A stretch of DNA of 64,000 bases from Plantago ovata (taxonomy: Eukaryota; Streptophyta; Magnoliopsida; Lamiales; Plantaginaceae), in contig CM051456.1 in NCBI GenBank assembly GCA_028274465.1, positions 108,041,348-108,105,347 on the forward strand, given 5' to 3'. The position numbers were made by a program, and so were the translations under genes. Below, in pieces: positions 46,424-58,134 of this stretch. The notes under the pieces are model-generated. The model saw only the letters and a list, made by a program, of their open reading frames with translations, had not been told where the DNA came from and searched no databases. Numbering within the stretch: position 1 is the stretch's first letter; each line of letters opens with the position of its first letter.

Positions 46424-47450
46424 CTATATACCTCAAGAAAATATCGAATCTTAGTTAATCAAAACCCTTGCCCTTAGACAAAAATCTCAGATGCAAACCA
46501 AAGTCAATCAATCAATCAACTTCTCATCTTCCTCTCTTCAATCCAGCACCGAATAAAAACGCCCAAAATCGAATCTTTACAGGGGGGGTTTGCGTCAAAT
46601 TCAATACAAATCCAATCTTCAGTCACCTTTACTTATACAACAAACCGATCGCCCAAGAACAAAGGGATAAGATTTGGGATAAAAGAAGGAAAGAAACAAT
46701 GGAAACAACAAACAAGGATATAGATAGATACTCAATACGTCATACAGAAAGAACCAGAGGAGAGAGCAAGCGAGCGAGCTCTATAACAAGAAGAACAAAC
46801 CACCAAAGTAGTAGTATTACATAAATAGCAAGAAACAAAAATGGGAAAGACCCACTAATTTACTTCTACTCTGAAAAACTGGATTTTCAAGATTCTACTG
46901 GCACTATACCAATTGTGACAGAGAGTTTTTTAGCCGGCTTGCCTTTTTTGGTTTTCAGACACATAAAATTTCATTTTTACACCTAAAAACTCACTCTTTC
47001 TGTCTTTCACACCCATACGCGCATCATACGCAAGTTGAGTTAATAATTTAACCCCTTTGACCAGTTTTTTACCGTATCTTATTGTTTAGTAGTAGAAAAT
47101 TACATTTACTTTTTATTCGTCCCGTTTGATTAGAGGTCTTTTTTTTTTTTACTTTCATATCGGTGGAAAATTACATCTCTTTAATAAATTAGTGGGAAAG
47201 AATAAGAAAATATATTTTGTTTGGTCGGTAAAAGTATAAATGTGAATAAAAGAAGATTTGGTAGGTTTGATATGAATTCGGAATAACAAGTGAATATGCA
47301 CGAAAAACTAAACTAATTGGTGGGAATATGAGGTGGTGAGGTGGTCTTCGGTGCATATGTACTTCCTAGCCCTAAGTTGAATATCGAATGAGGTAGTGTT
47401 TGATAGTATGCGTATTATGATTGTGATAAAATAATGCAAAAGGGAACAGG
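46424..47450. promoter_or_regulatory. kinase 5' UTR and promoter region
   Basis: A CT-rich (minus strand) leader lies upstream of the kinase ATG up to about 46830, then AT-rich DNA. Frames here (46468-46824) are on the opposite strand and low complexity. No specific promoter element is asserted. Confidence 0.4.
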
Positions 47451-47454
47451 ACAT

Positions 47455-48065
47455 TGAAAGAAAAAGGGTCCTCTCGTGCTTGTCTTGCTGTCACACGAGA
47501 GAAATCGAGGTGGGTCCCTTAACCCCAAGTAGAGAAAGGCACTGACTTCAGTCAAGAAACTGCCACTTTTCCTTTCTTTTCTTTAAGGTTTAAACGAATC
47601 CGAAAAGAAAAAGAAAGTCCGGGAGTAGGTCGAAAACATCAGGAAGCCCAGCTTCAAAGCTTAATTTGTAATGTTCTAACCGTTGAGTTAAGAAAGGCAT
47701 CCTTCCAAGACTCTGGCTTTCAGCCAAGCAGGGTCGTATGAACCAAAAAGAAGAAAGGCAATTCGTTGGGGAACACGACAGAGGATTCTAAAAAAAAAAA
47801 AAAGCAAAGTGACAAGAAAACAAGAACGTCAAATCACTGGACAACTCATGGTCCAAAGAAAGTAGTTTCGAATTATCTCCCGACTTCTTGGCGACATCTT
47901 TGCACTCCATGTTGTCGTTTTAGAACCTCCCCGGCTAAAGGATTCTATTTCCCTGCTATCTCCATTCTCTTCCGCTCCAACATGGCTTATTAAAGCGAAT
48001 GGCCGAACCAAGGAGCAATGCCAGACTTGTCTTGCCCTGAGCACAACAGAGAAAGCATCCAAGGG
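47455..48065. other. possible organelle-derived (NUMT-like) segment
   Basis: A roughly 600-bp patch with balanced base composition and purine-rich words (AAGAAAGGCA, GAAAGTCCGGGAG) typical of plant mitochondrial intergenic DNA, between AT-rich nuclear flanks. No organellar gene could be named. Short frames on both strands (47766-48140) lack domains. Confidence 0.3.
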
Positions 48066-48264
48066 TACTTTATATTGTGGATTATATTGTATATAGACTG
48101 AACATGGCTTACATTTCAGTAGGGGTGTTAAGTGAATCAAACGTTGATGAAATGTTTATGAAATTGTTTGATCAATATTCGGTTCCTGTTTGGTTCGGTC
48201 AAACTCGAACGGTTCATGAACATGTTCATACTCTTAACTAACGTTCTAAAGGTTAATCTTACTC

Positions 48265-48284
48265 GGGGGGGGGGGGGGGGGGGG
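48265..48284. repeat. G20 homopolymer
   Basis: Twenty consecutive G residues in AT-rich surroundings. It could form a G-quadruplex or be a sequencing/assembly artefact. Confidence 0.9.
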
Positions 48285-49235
48285 TTCTTTTAGGGCACGT
48301 AATATACTAGTCGAACAATTATAGATTAGACCAACTTTTTGTTTTTTGGGTTGACTTTAAAATATTTATGAAATTTCCATCAGCTTTAAAATGAGAAATC
48401 AAACATGACCTTAAATTTTTTACAGAAAATAAAATAAAAGATAAAAAAAAACTACAGAATGCTAGACCGCTTCGAATGGAGGAATGCTACTCCAATCGGA
48501 GCAGTGGAGGATTTTTTTTTTATTGTTTTTTTATTTGTAAATTTTTCTTTCAATTTTTTCTCTTAAACTTCTAAGGTTTGCTTGTTTCTCCAAAAATTCA
48601 AAATTGCTACAGTGCCTTAAGTCTTCAAAAGTCAAATTCGTAGCCTAAAATGTAATTGTTGGTCTAAGATGCCCTATTATAATATTAGGGACGCTAAGAG
48701 ACCCCTAAAAAGTTGATGGACCCTATATTTTCATTGTATGTTGGCATCATGTTAACAAATGTTGGTTGTTCCAAACTGATTGAGGTTATATATAGAGTGT
48801 TTGAGAGTGAGTTTTGGAGGTGGATTTTTTATTTTGAAGTGTAAATTTACACTACAAAATTAAAAATCAATTCTCAAAACCCACTACCAAACATAAGGAT
48901 AGAATCCTTGATGTTAGGTGTTAAAGGTTTGAGATATGGTGCTTTAGATCCTGTGCAAAAATCTTTGAATTTGGGTCTGAATTTTTTTATGTTTGGTGGT
49001 CAAATGTTATTGTTGCGTGTGAAATTCTTGAGGTTTGGTTACGGTAAGAATGTCTGATTGTATATTAGAAAAGGCTTGTGTTATAGTACAAATGTTGGAT
49101 GTTAGTGCTAAAATATTCATCGTTTTAAAAAAGATTTTGGGTACACAATTTCCCTTAGGGGTTTTAGAAAATTGATGTTTTTACTATTGAACTAACACTA
49201 CCATCTTTGAGATTAACGCCTCAATACCCCCGGAA
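48285..49235. other. intergenic, nothing recognised
   Basis: AT-rich DNA with no gene or clear repeat. Confidence 0.4.
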
Positions 49236-49239
49236 AACG

Positions 49240-49850
49240 TTTTAATGTATTTAGGTTATTTATGTGTGTTTTAATGCTATATGTGAATAATTTTAGCTTT
49301 TATGATTGACTTGCTTTCATTGATTTAAGAAACCATTGTGCCTGAATGTCTTTAGTCTATCCCTGATTATTTTAAATGTTATGCATAATTATTTTTAGCT
49401 TCTATTGTTAAGCTTTGCAGAGTTAAACACAATGTTTTTAGCATGTCCCTGTTGTTTTAATGCTATGTGTGATTGCTTTTAGCTTATATGTTGTCATGTT
49501 CTACGGTGTTATGAAACACATGGTTCTTTAATATTTCTAGTCTGGTCGTGGTTGTCTTAATACTCTATGTGATTGTTCTAATTTCTTATGGTATCATGTT
49601 CTGCCGCATTTTGAAAAACATGCTTCCTGAAAGTTTTAAGCATGTCCATCAGTCCATGGTTGTTATAATACTTTGTATCATTGTGTTAGCTTCTAATAGT
49701 GTTAAGGTTTGCAGTATTTGGAAACACATGAGTTCCTGAATATTTTTAATTAGCCCCTCCCTGATTGTTTAAATGCTATATGTGCTTATTTTATGTTCTA
49801 TGTCGTCATGTTCTATGGTGTTTTGAAAGACATGGTTTCTATGTGAAAAT
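49240..49850. repeat. degenerate minisatellite, about 110-120 bp period
   Basis: Five to seven diverged units share the order TTTAATGCTATGTGTGATT, TTTTAGCTTATATTGTCATG, TTCTACGGTGTT, GAAACACATGGTT and CTGAATATTTTTAG(T/C). Units are 70-85% similar by eye. Occasional open frames (49548-49739) are by-products. Confidence 0.75.
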
Positions 49851-50042
49851 AATTTTAATTTATATTATTGTTTGATTTTTATTGGTTTTAAAAGACAATG
49901 GCTTCAAAGGATTTTCCGATGAGCCAACTTATGCCTTTTACACTTGTTCAATATTGGAGTTTTAATGGTCTAAGTGACTGATATTAAATTCTACGATTCT
50001 TTACTTTTCATTGGGTTTCAAAATCCATGGTTCTCAAATGTT

Positions 50043-50106
50043 TGAGGCTTGTCCATTGGTGTTTACCATAGGATTTGAGGCTTGTCCATTGGTGTTTACC
50101 ATAGGA
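50043..50106. repeat. perfect 33-bp tandem duplication
   Basis: GATTTGAGGCTTGTCCATTG plus GTGTTTACCATAG is repeated twice without mismatch. Confidence 0.93.
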
Positions 50107-50627
50107 TTTTGGATGTTGGTTCAAAGGGAATTACGGCAAGCCTACCTAATCCAGAAGTATCGGACCACTTACAAATCTCTCTCTCTCTCTCTCCATTCTT
50201 TTGAAATTGAATATGTATATTTTAAACACAATATATTTTATTAATGTATTATCTAGATTGTTTAAAATCTCAACTTCAAGCACAGTACTCTCAGGTCACA
50301 GATACCATGTAAAAAATTCTTATATTGAAGATGAAAACACTACATATCCAGAAAAATCAAATAAGTTTCATATTAAAATCCGCATGTTAGATGCTAAAAT
50401 CACCAGAGGTCATGTACATTCCGACCCTCAACCCCTGACGGGTCCGCTTGGTTCAACCGAAGAGCCATCTAGCTCCTTTCCCCTTCCAAAAGCATGGACC
50501 ACCAAGGTGTCCAATCCCTTATGCCCAACCATGCTATTTTATTTAGTTTACTTCTCAATTTTAACCATGTGGGATATCTCCCATTTTCAATTATTGGAAT
50601 TCCATACTATGCATTGAACTGAGGAGT

Positions 50628-50834
50628 AATAAGGATGGTCGAGTGGTAGTGGTGTTGAAGTAGCATGGAAGAGGTCGAGTGTTCGAACCCCAACGGAGAC
50701 ATAAGGTAGTATGGGTGTATTTGGGGTGGTATGGGGGTATTTAGAGTTATAAGGTGGTATAAGATTGGAGTAGGAGTAGGAGTGGAGTTAGATTTGGCCG
50801 TTTCAACAAAAAAAAAAAAAAAAAAAAAAAAAAA
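50628..50834 (+). repeat. tRNA-derived SINE, copy C (youngest)
   Basis: A box TGGTCGAGTGG near 50636 and B box GTTCGAACCCC near 50681 give intact pol III promoter elements. A G/T-rich body follows, then TTTGGCCGTTTCAAC and an A tract to 50834. It shares its 3' core with copies A and B and has the best-preserved head and tail. Confidence 0.8.
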
Positions 50835-51460
50835 GAATCGGTGATTCTTGTTCACGTGTCTTCTACTATACTAATTCATAAACGTTCGAGAAACTTCAAT
50901 TTTTAACGTGCGGGACCTCTCTAATTGAGGTGCAAAGTTATAGACAAATCGGCCTTAATTTAATTTAGTTGAAATTCGATAGATTAGAATGTAATAAATT
51001 TGTTTTGAATTGTAAATGACAAAAACAACGTAGGTAAGCTTTCTTGCTTGATTCCTCTAGTTGCGGACTCGAATTGTAAGTTTCCAACCCTTCTTCAAGC
51101 TTATTACTAGTTATCTAATATGATCAGATCATGAAGTGCTCATTCAAAACAAATTATCATTAGCTTGCATGAGATTGGTAAAATCCTATAGCAGCAAGTT
51201 GTTAGTTGGAATTTTAGCAAAACACATGTAAGTTGGTCAAATGAAATACTACATAGATCAACTTGTTTCTTCCAGCTAATTACCTACATACATGTTAATT
51301 ATATATGGCATATGAACATTTCAAATGATATTATATTGACGTGTGTGGTCAAAATCTACACGTTAATTAGTTCAACCTTAAATTTAATTCTTGTTTATTT
51401 ATTATATACACGAAGTACTATGTTTTTAACCTGCCTTCTGAAGAAGCAGTCAAAAGTACT
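50835..51460. other. intergenic, nothing recognised
   Basis: AT-rich DNA without recognisable genes. Confidence 0.4.
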
Positions 51461-51464
51461 TTCT

Positions 51465-51545
51465 TTTTTTTTTTAGAAACGTCAAAATTTATTAAAAAAT
51501 AGAAACGAGAAGTACATAGAGCATTAGAAATAATTTCTAGGAATA
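51465..51545 (-). repeat. short LINE 3' tail
   Basis: Minus strand: CGTTTCTATTTTTTAATAAA, TTTTGACGTTTCTAAAAAAA. It has the same 3' organisation as the LINE ends at 12.5 and 22.1 kb. Confidence 0.4.
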
Positions 51546-51861
51546 CGGAAGGAAACAAAGGTACGTCAATTAAAAGGTTCTTTTATATCGTAGGGGGAGA
51601 CCTAGTGTGTCTCCCTATCAATGTAGTATGTAGACCCCATTGTGAGGCCCACATGCATAGTGAAAGGGTGGCTTATTAGGTATCTCCATAGAATAGAATA
51701 GACCCATCAAAGGTACTTTAAGTAAATGAGAAACATTATTGTCATGATAAATATTGGTCAATGTTCAAACTTCCTTTCAAATTTAACTCGAAACGAGAGT
51801 ACCTAACTGAATTTTTACTTGCTTCCAGTGTAGTAGCATGAGTGCTTGATAATAATATATA

Positions 51862-52094
51862 CTTCCTCCGTTCCAAATCAAACTTCTTAACCTGATTTAT
51901 TTTTTTCGAACTTTGACCGTAAATTACTATTATATTACACAAGATTAATATATAATAGAATTATATTAGAAAAATATACTTGTTTTCTTTCATAATATTA
52001 TTTTATTATATTTTTTTATTTTGTAATATAGGAGTAATTTGCAGTTAAATTTCGAAAAAAAGTAACTAAAAAGTTTGATTTGGAACGACGAGAA
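51862..52094. mobile_element. Stowaway MITE (Tc1/mariner)
   Basis: 233 bp with inverted ends CTTCCTCCGTTCCAAATCAA and TTGATTTGGAACGACGAGAA and TA on both sides. TA target and CTCCCTCCG-type ends are the Stowaway signature. Confidence 0.88.
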
Positions 52095-53925
52095 TAATTA
52101 CTTACATCGATAAAAGTATTGTTAAAACATTAATTTCATGATATATATTGTTGCACGGATTTTACTTGCTTCCAGGAGCACAAGCGCACAACCAAACACC
52201 CGGAACAGATTGCCATATGCCTATTCACCCAAGTCTAAGATCTAATATTATAAACTAGACAAAACTTGTGCATATTCACAATGTGGGACAAACCACTTTA
52301 ACTTTCCAACTTTGAGCGATTGTTCCTCACTAACTCAAACTCCGTTTAGGGTGTATAATATATCAAATCGAAGCTTTCACTTAGTAGCTTACGACTATAT
52401 ATTCAGTTTTCCCAATTACCAAATAATTAAAAAATAATCTCCACATAAATATGACATCATAATGCTTTGTTACAATATTGTTTTCTTCATATTTCCAACA
52501 TATATTAGGGTTAGAAATGAAGATGCAGATATAATGAAGAGAGTCATGGACACATCAAGTCCACTCGCGTACAATTATAATTAGGTTTGTTCACAAATTA
52601 AAAATAGATTATGTAAGTAGAAAAATGTAAAATTTAAACGAAAATCCTAACTTTTTTTATTTTATTATATATGTATATAATAAGATTTGAATTGCATTTA
52701 TGTATTTTAATTACTTCCAAAATTGTCAACGTGGGCGCGGTCCAATGGCGTCTATCGTCATATACAGTATATTTTTTCATCCATGCGACATTGTATATCA
52801 TCAATACCACCACTTGTATATGAGTCGGATACAGGTGTCTACGGTGACCATTCTACCTAATTATCCGAACAACCTCTAACTAAGGCAAAGCAACGCACAT
52901 TAGCCTGTGCGCGCGCGGATGAATTTTGTAATTTTATTTCTTATACCCCAAACTTAAATTTATAGTATAGTATATAATTTGTTATTGTTTGTTTGAGAAG
53001 ATAAACTACTAAGGTGAATCATAATTGATAAGATGACTGAAAACTGATAAGGTGATTGTTAGTTAATCAATCACTTTTTTTTTAATGACGTTGGGAATCC
53101 ACAACCGTTATCTTTTGGGTGCGCATTGGATTAACCTCAAGAGCCGATATAATAGCTTGCAAATCACGTAAACCAAGTTCAATTGTAAAAAATTGCGACA
53201 GGTTCAACTCAAAGGTCATAAATCTCATAAATTATCTTCTACCGAGAGTTGAACCTATGACCAAGATGATATTTCTCGTCCCATATATACACCGACATTG
53301 AGAAGTTTTAATTTAATTTATCTTTTTCTCATGCCTGGTATTGTTAAGCGAGAATTACGGGTACCGTTACGACCTCCTAATACTTGATCACTGACATTGT
53401 TAAGCGTACCAAAATGCTCTTTCGAGATAACAAATATTCTCCTAATTCCATGCTGCGTTTCCAAGCAATCATCACAACACTAATTGTTATCCCTGCAACA
53501 ACTCCAAGCCCGGGATATCCCTATCGACTGGAGATTGAAGCATCCAAGTTCTTCACTTTAACGGCTTGATTTTGTGGTGATTGGTGATAAGAGGGCCGGA
53601 GCGCCTTCCGTTGTAAAGAATCGGAGATTTTGGATATTTATTATCATCACTAGTACGTACAAGACAGACATTATATTTATATGCATCCTCAACATAACAT
53701 AACTAGATTCACCTCCAATCTACCCATGTTGGATTGATATACTCCGACGTCCGACCACTATGTCACTTTGAAATTTTACCATTTCTTTTTCTTTCTTAAG
53801 CTTGTTAAGCTGAGTTTTGAAGGTAACAACTCTTTCTTGCATTAAATTATTTGGACCAAACGTACACGTGACTAGCTCGGTTACAATATAATTGTGAAGT
53901 GTATATTTGTTTCGAGACATGTAAG
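52095..53925. other. intergenic, nothing recognised
   Basis: About 1.8 kb without a gene. Short frames at 53119-53301, 53384-53569 and 53720-53920 show no domain. Confidence 0.45.
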
Positions 53926-53929
53926 GGTT

Positions 53930-54450
53930 AATTGCAGTTTTAGTCCCCTAAGTTCAAGTCCATTTCGATTTTGGTCTTCTGTTTCACGCTCTTTGCGAAT
54001 TGAGTCCCTCAGAGCATAGAATTTGGCGTATAAACGCCCAAATTCTCCCGTATACGCTTTGTTCGTCCTCCCAGTCATCAATTACACTCTCAATCACCTC
54101 CATGTCACTGAATTTATCCCAAAATTAAAGAAAAAAACCGAGCTCTATTTTTGGAGCTTCATGAACTTTGAAAACAGAACTTATAAAGCTCTAAAAATAG
54201 TGATTGATAAGCTCTGATACAGAGCTTCATCAAGCTCTGAAAACAGAGATTTTGAAGCTCTGACAACAGAGCTTCAAAGAACTGAAAACAGAGCTTCATT
54301 AAGCTCTGAAAATCGAGATGAAGCTCTGGGACCTTGATGAGGCATATTATCTTAACATAGCTTATAAACAGAGCTAGAAAACAGGGTTAAATTTTGGGAA
54401 TGAAATGGATTAGGGTTAGGGTTTAATTATAGAAAGGGGGAATTTCAATT
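53930..54450. mobile_element. MULE-like fragment with AGCTTC/GAAGCT palindromes
   Basis: Starts with GTTAATTGCAGTTTTAGTCC and ATTTTGGTCTTC, the style of Mutator-like ends. 54140-54370 holds about 13 AGCT words as AGAGCTTCA/GAAGCTCTG. No second terminal repeat was found; the right side meets the copia fragment at about 54450-54490. Confidence 0.45.
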
Positions 54451-54486
54451 TTGGGAGAAAGTAACACCATAACTACACTAATTCGT

Positions 54487-54948
54487 CCAATGTCAGTTCG
54501 TCCCGTCCCAGTGGAGGATCTAGATGATAGGAAGTCTACTAGTGGAGGATGTTTTTATTTAGGAAATAACTTGGTTTCTTGGTTTAGCAAAAAGCAAAAT
54601 TGTGTCTCATTGTCTACTGCTGAGTCTGAGTATGTTGCCGCTGGTAGTGGTGCCACGCAGCTTCTTTGGCTTAAGTCTATGTTATCTGATTATGGTCTTA
54701 AATGTGAGTCAGTTTTGTTATTATGTGATAACTTAAGTGCAATACATTTGTCCCATAACCCGGTTCATCATTCTAGGTCTAAGCATATAAACATAAGACA
54801 TCATTTTTTGAGAGAACTTGTTGAGGCCAACATTCTAAGTATGGATCATATAGAAACAACCAACCAACTTGCTGATCTGTTCACCAAGCCCTTAGACACT
54901 GAGAGATTTCTAAGTCTTAGGAGGTCTCTTGGTCTTTGCTTTCACTAA
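54487..54948 (+). pseudogene. copia RNase H / polyprotein C-terminus
   Basis: DDRKSTSGGCFYLG, SLSTAESEYVAA, LLCDNLSAIHLS, HSRSKHINIRHHF and QLADLFTKPL are the standard copia RNase H blocks. The frame joins non-homologous MULE-like DNA at its 5' end, so the start is an artefact of the junction. Confidence 0.9.
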
Positions 54949-56255
54949 AATTAGGAGTCGACCAGGGGTTAGCTTAACACCACAGTTAACTCCTGTAGAA
55001 TGCATGTGGTGTGCGTGTGTTATTTTTTTTATTTTTTTATTTTTTTTACTTTTTATGTGTCTGTGTGTATGTGAAAAAGCATGAATCTTTGTCATCAGTC
55101 TATGTACTATGTTGCAAATAAACTAGAAGTTTGGCTTTCTGGAATGCATAAGTGAAAGAGATTTCCCTAAAAAGTAATAGTCCCTGTTGACACCTTGTTT
55201 TGCTCATTATTGGAAGCCCTCTCCTGGAGCTTGAGCAGCTCACAATAATATGAATGACAGCCAGTCTTTCATTAGGAACCTTGAATTTCCTTTGCATATT
55301 ATATGCCTTTTCACAGGAGAAAGAGCACATAGGGGCCTTGAATTTCCTATGTAGCTAAACAAGTGCCGCAAAGGTCCGAAAGACAAGGAAAGTAAAACTT
55401 GTCTCTGGTTTTCTGGCAATCTTTGGGTCTCAAGTCTATGAAGGTTTGGAAAGAAACAAAAGCAAAAAGCTGCATTAAATAAATAATGAACAGCACAAAC
55501 AAAAAAAAAAATATTTTTGCAAATTCGCCCATGGACATTGCACTGAGATTTAAACAAAGACCAGAAAGCAACTTGTTTCAAACGTCTTCTAAAAATTTCA
55601 GGTGAAAAATACAGGTGAGGCTTTTATAAATATGGGAGTTTCTTAATCGAGTGTTGACCTGGAAGTTGAGCAACTCCTTACCCAACACCTCTGGACTGAT
55701 TGTGAATTTTCTATGTGATTTCATAAATGTGTTTTTTTTTAATTATTTTTATTATTTGTTGAGTCTAAAATTCTTAGGTTGTGGTGTTTTGTTGGTTATT
55801 CATATAGGTTGTGTTAAGGGGGAGAGTACATTATCCATGGGGTTGGGAATTTTGTTTTCTGTTACATTAAGAAATTATGTTATTTCTTAAATACAAAATA
55901 TCCTCCCTTAGTTTAATTCCTAACATTTATTTCTTTGTCCTGATCTTGAATTTGTTTCAAAAATATTCATTTTATATTTGGTATACCATATATCTTGTTT
56001 TTTGGTGCTAACCATTTTTTTTCAGATATATTTTATCTCAAATATACCAACATTATTTTTTAGGAGGATCTTGATACCATTTAGGAATTAGCCCGCTTAT
56101 ACACTTACCCAAACACTCCCTTCTCTTTTTCCAACATAACACGCTTCATCTATTCTCTCCCTCTCTCACTCGCTTTTCTCTTAATCTCCCATAACCCTCC
56201 AGTAACCCCAAAATCGCTGCCACCAAAACGTCCAATTCCGGCATCTCACGACACG
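54949..56255. other. region between pol and env-like gene
   Basis: About 1.3 kb without conserved coding. It includes local duplications of GGCCTTGAATTTCCT-type sequence near 55275-55345 and a CT-rich stretch (56100-56180) ahead of the env-like start. It may contain an unrecognised insertion. Confidence 0.4.
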
Positions 56256-56261
56256 ACAACC

Positions 56262-57826
56262 ATGGCTGCACCTTACCCATTCCCAATCGACCCCTCCTCA
56301 CCGACTTCTCCACATGTCCAACCCGATCCGGTCGATTCGTCGCTGTGTGCTCCGGCGTCTCCATTAACATCTGATGAGCTCGCCGCCGCGATATTGAATC
56401 TCCGTCAAAAGGTTGATTCGCCGCGGGTACGGAAGTTTCGCCCAAAACCGCGAGCAACAGTGGCTTCTACTTCGAAGTGATGACTCGTTGATGGTTTTGT
56501 TGTCTGAGCCGCCTGTCCGTCAGTTCCCGGTTAAGGGTAAACGTAAATCTGTGCGGGTACCCTTGACTAGGTCTAGGCGACGGAAGTTGATTCTTGCGGG
56601 GGATGTGTCTGATGAGTTAGGGCAGGGTAATGAGAAGGAGGTGTCTATTTCTGATGAGTTAGAGCAGGGAAATAAGAATGCGGTGCCTACTACTGCTGAG
56701 GATACACAGGGGGTTAGTCAACCACCTACTGGAACAAGTTCAACTCCAGAACTTGAGGAAGATTATTTGTCTGATGCTTCGACATTTTAGAACTAGGAAG
56801 TTAGTAACAGAAGTTGAGATGCTGGAGGAAGAGTTGAGGAAGCATAATCTGTATGCGTTCTTGGAGAAGTTGCGGTGGCTTGATACCATTCGATATCAGG
56901 TTCCTTACAGTGCCACCATTGTGAGGGAATTTTATTGCAATTTATCATCCAACACTTGTGATCCTGCTCATCCTAAGTTTGGCAGAGTTTACTTACGGGG
57001 AAACTTCTACAACTTTTCACCTGATCTCATTAATGTGTACTTTGCGATTCCAGAAGTAGAAGAGCATCATGTCGCTGATTCTAGGCTAGATGAGGTGATT
57101 TCCACAATCACTGGTGGTCAAGTCGCTAAGTGGAATTCTAAATCACCAGTGTCAAAGCTTACTCCTTTGATGACGGTACTACATGCTCTGTCTATTCGCA
57201 ACTGGATTCCTACTTTCAACACTTCCCAGCTTACTCAAGAACAGGGCATCTTTCTGTTCAAGCTTAAGACAGGTATTCCTATTAACCTTGGAAAAGAAAT
57301 GTTTCTTCATATTTGTTTCCTCAAAAAGAAAGGCACCAAGGTTTTTCTACATCTGCCTCATACCATCTGTGGGATACTGGCTTCTCAAGGCCTTGAGCTT
57401 CGGCCTAAAGAAGATGCTTTGGTTACTTGTGCTGATGCGTACACGGTCTATCGGACGGTTCTGAACAAGCCGGGTAATGATTTACCTTGGAAAGAAGCTG
57501 TGCATGAGGGAGTTGCTCCTGAGGTTGCTCAACCTGATACCTCAACTCCTCCTTCGGCTACTGCTCCGGCTACTGCTCCTACTGTCCCATCTTCGTCTGT
57601 TGCTGCTTATGATTTTCTCCATGGAATTCCGCCTTCAGCAGATGCATTGACTATTTTGGATGGAGTGATTGGTGCTAAAAGAGCTCAATTGGTTGCGATT
57701 CAAGCTGAAATTGATGGTCTCTTAAGCTTCAAAGAAAACTTGGGTTTTGCTTCTACTGGCCACCAAGGGGGAGACAGTGGTACACGGGGAGATAATGCTG
57801 CTACTCAGGGGGAGAACCAAGCTTGA
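56262..57826 (+). pseudogene. SIRE env-like / putative plant transposon protein
   Basis: Begins at the ATG at 56262 (MAAPYPFPIDPSSP), with Pro/Ser-rich and basic segments. It is split over three frames (shifts near 56450-56480 and 56760-56790). The third part, 56790-57826, is open and holds the family core: RKHNLYAFLEKLRWLD, VREFYCNLSS, RGNFYNFSPDLIN and LHALSIRNWIP, with a Pro/Ala-rich linker and a C-terminal helix of coiled-coil type (RAQLVAIQAEIDGLL). The role in the element is not known; the env label rests on position and weak structure only. Confidence 0.75.
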
Positions 57827-58134
57827 AGATGAGATGAGATATGAGAATATGAGAGTTCTGGACTGAAGATGCTGATTCTGGATTGTTTTTTTCTAACTTT
57901 TTCTTTTTCTTATTCCTTCTTTTGAACTCTATTTGTGCTCTTGGAGACTGTTCTGAGTTTTTACATTTATATGTAATATTGACAGTATGTTCTATGCTAA
58001 GTAGTTTCTGCATGTGTTTAAGGCTTTAGGATTTAGTTAGTATTTATGTGCTTATCTGCTCTATGTGTTAGATTGTTCTAATTATGTGTGACAGGTATGT
58101 ATGGTGTCAAGTAAAAGGCAAAACAGGGGGAGAT

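Noticed and set aside
47766-48140. Two opposing short frames
   Set aside because: Low complexity or no domain; both lie in the possible organelle-derived patch.
56146-56457. 103-codon minus-strand frame
   Set aside because: Antisense to the start of the env-like region.
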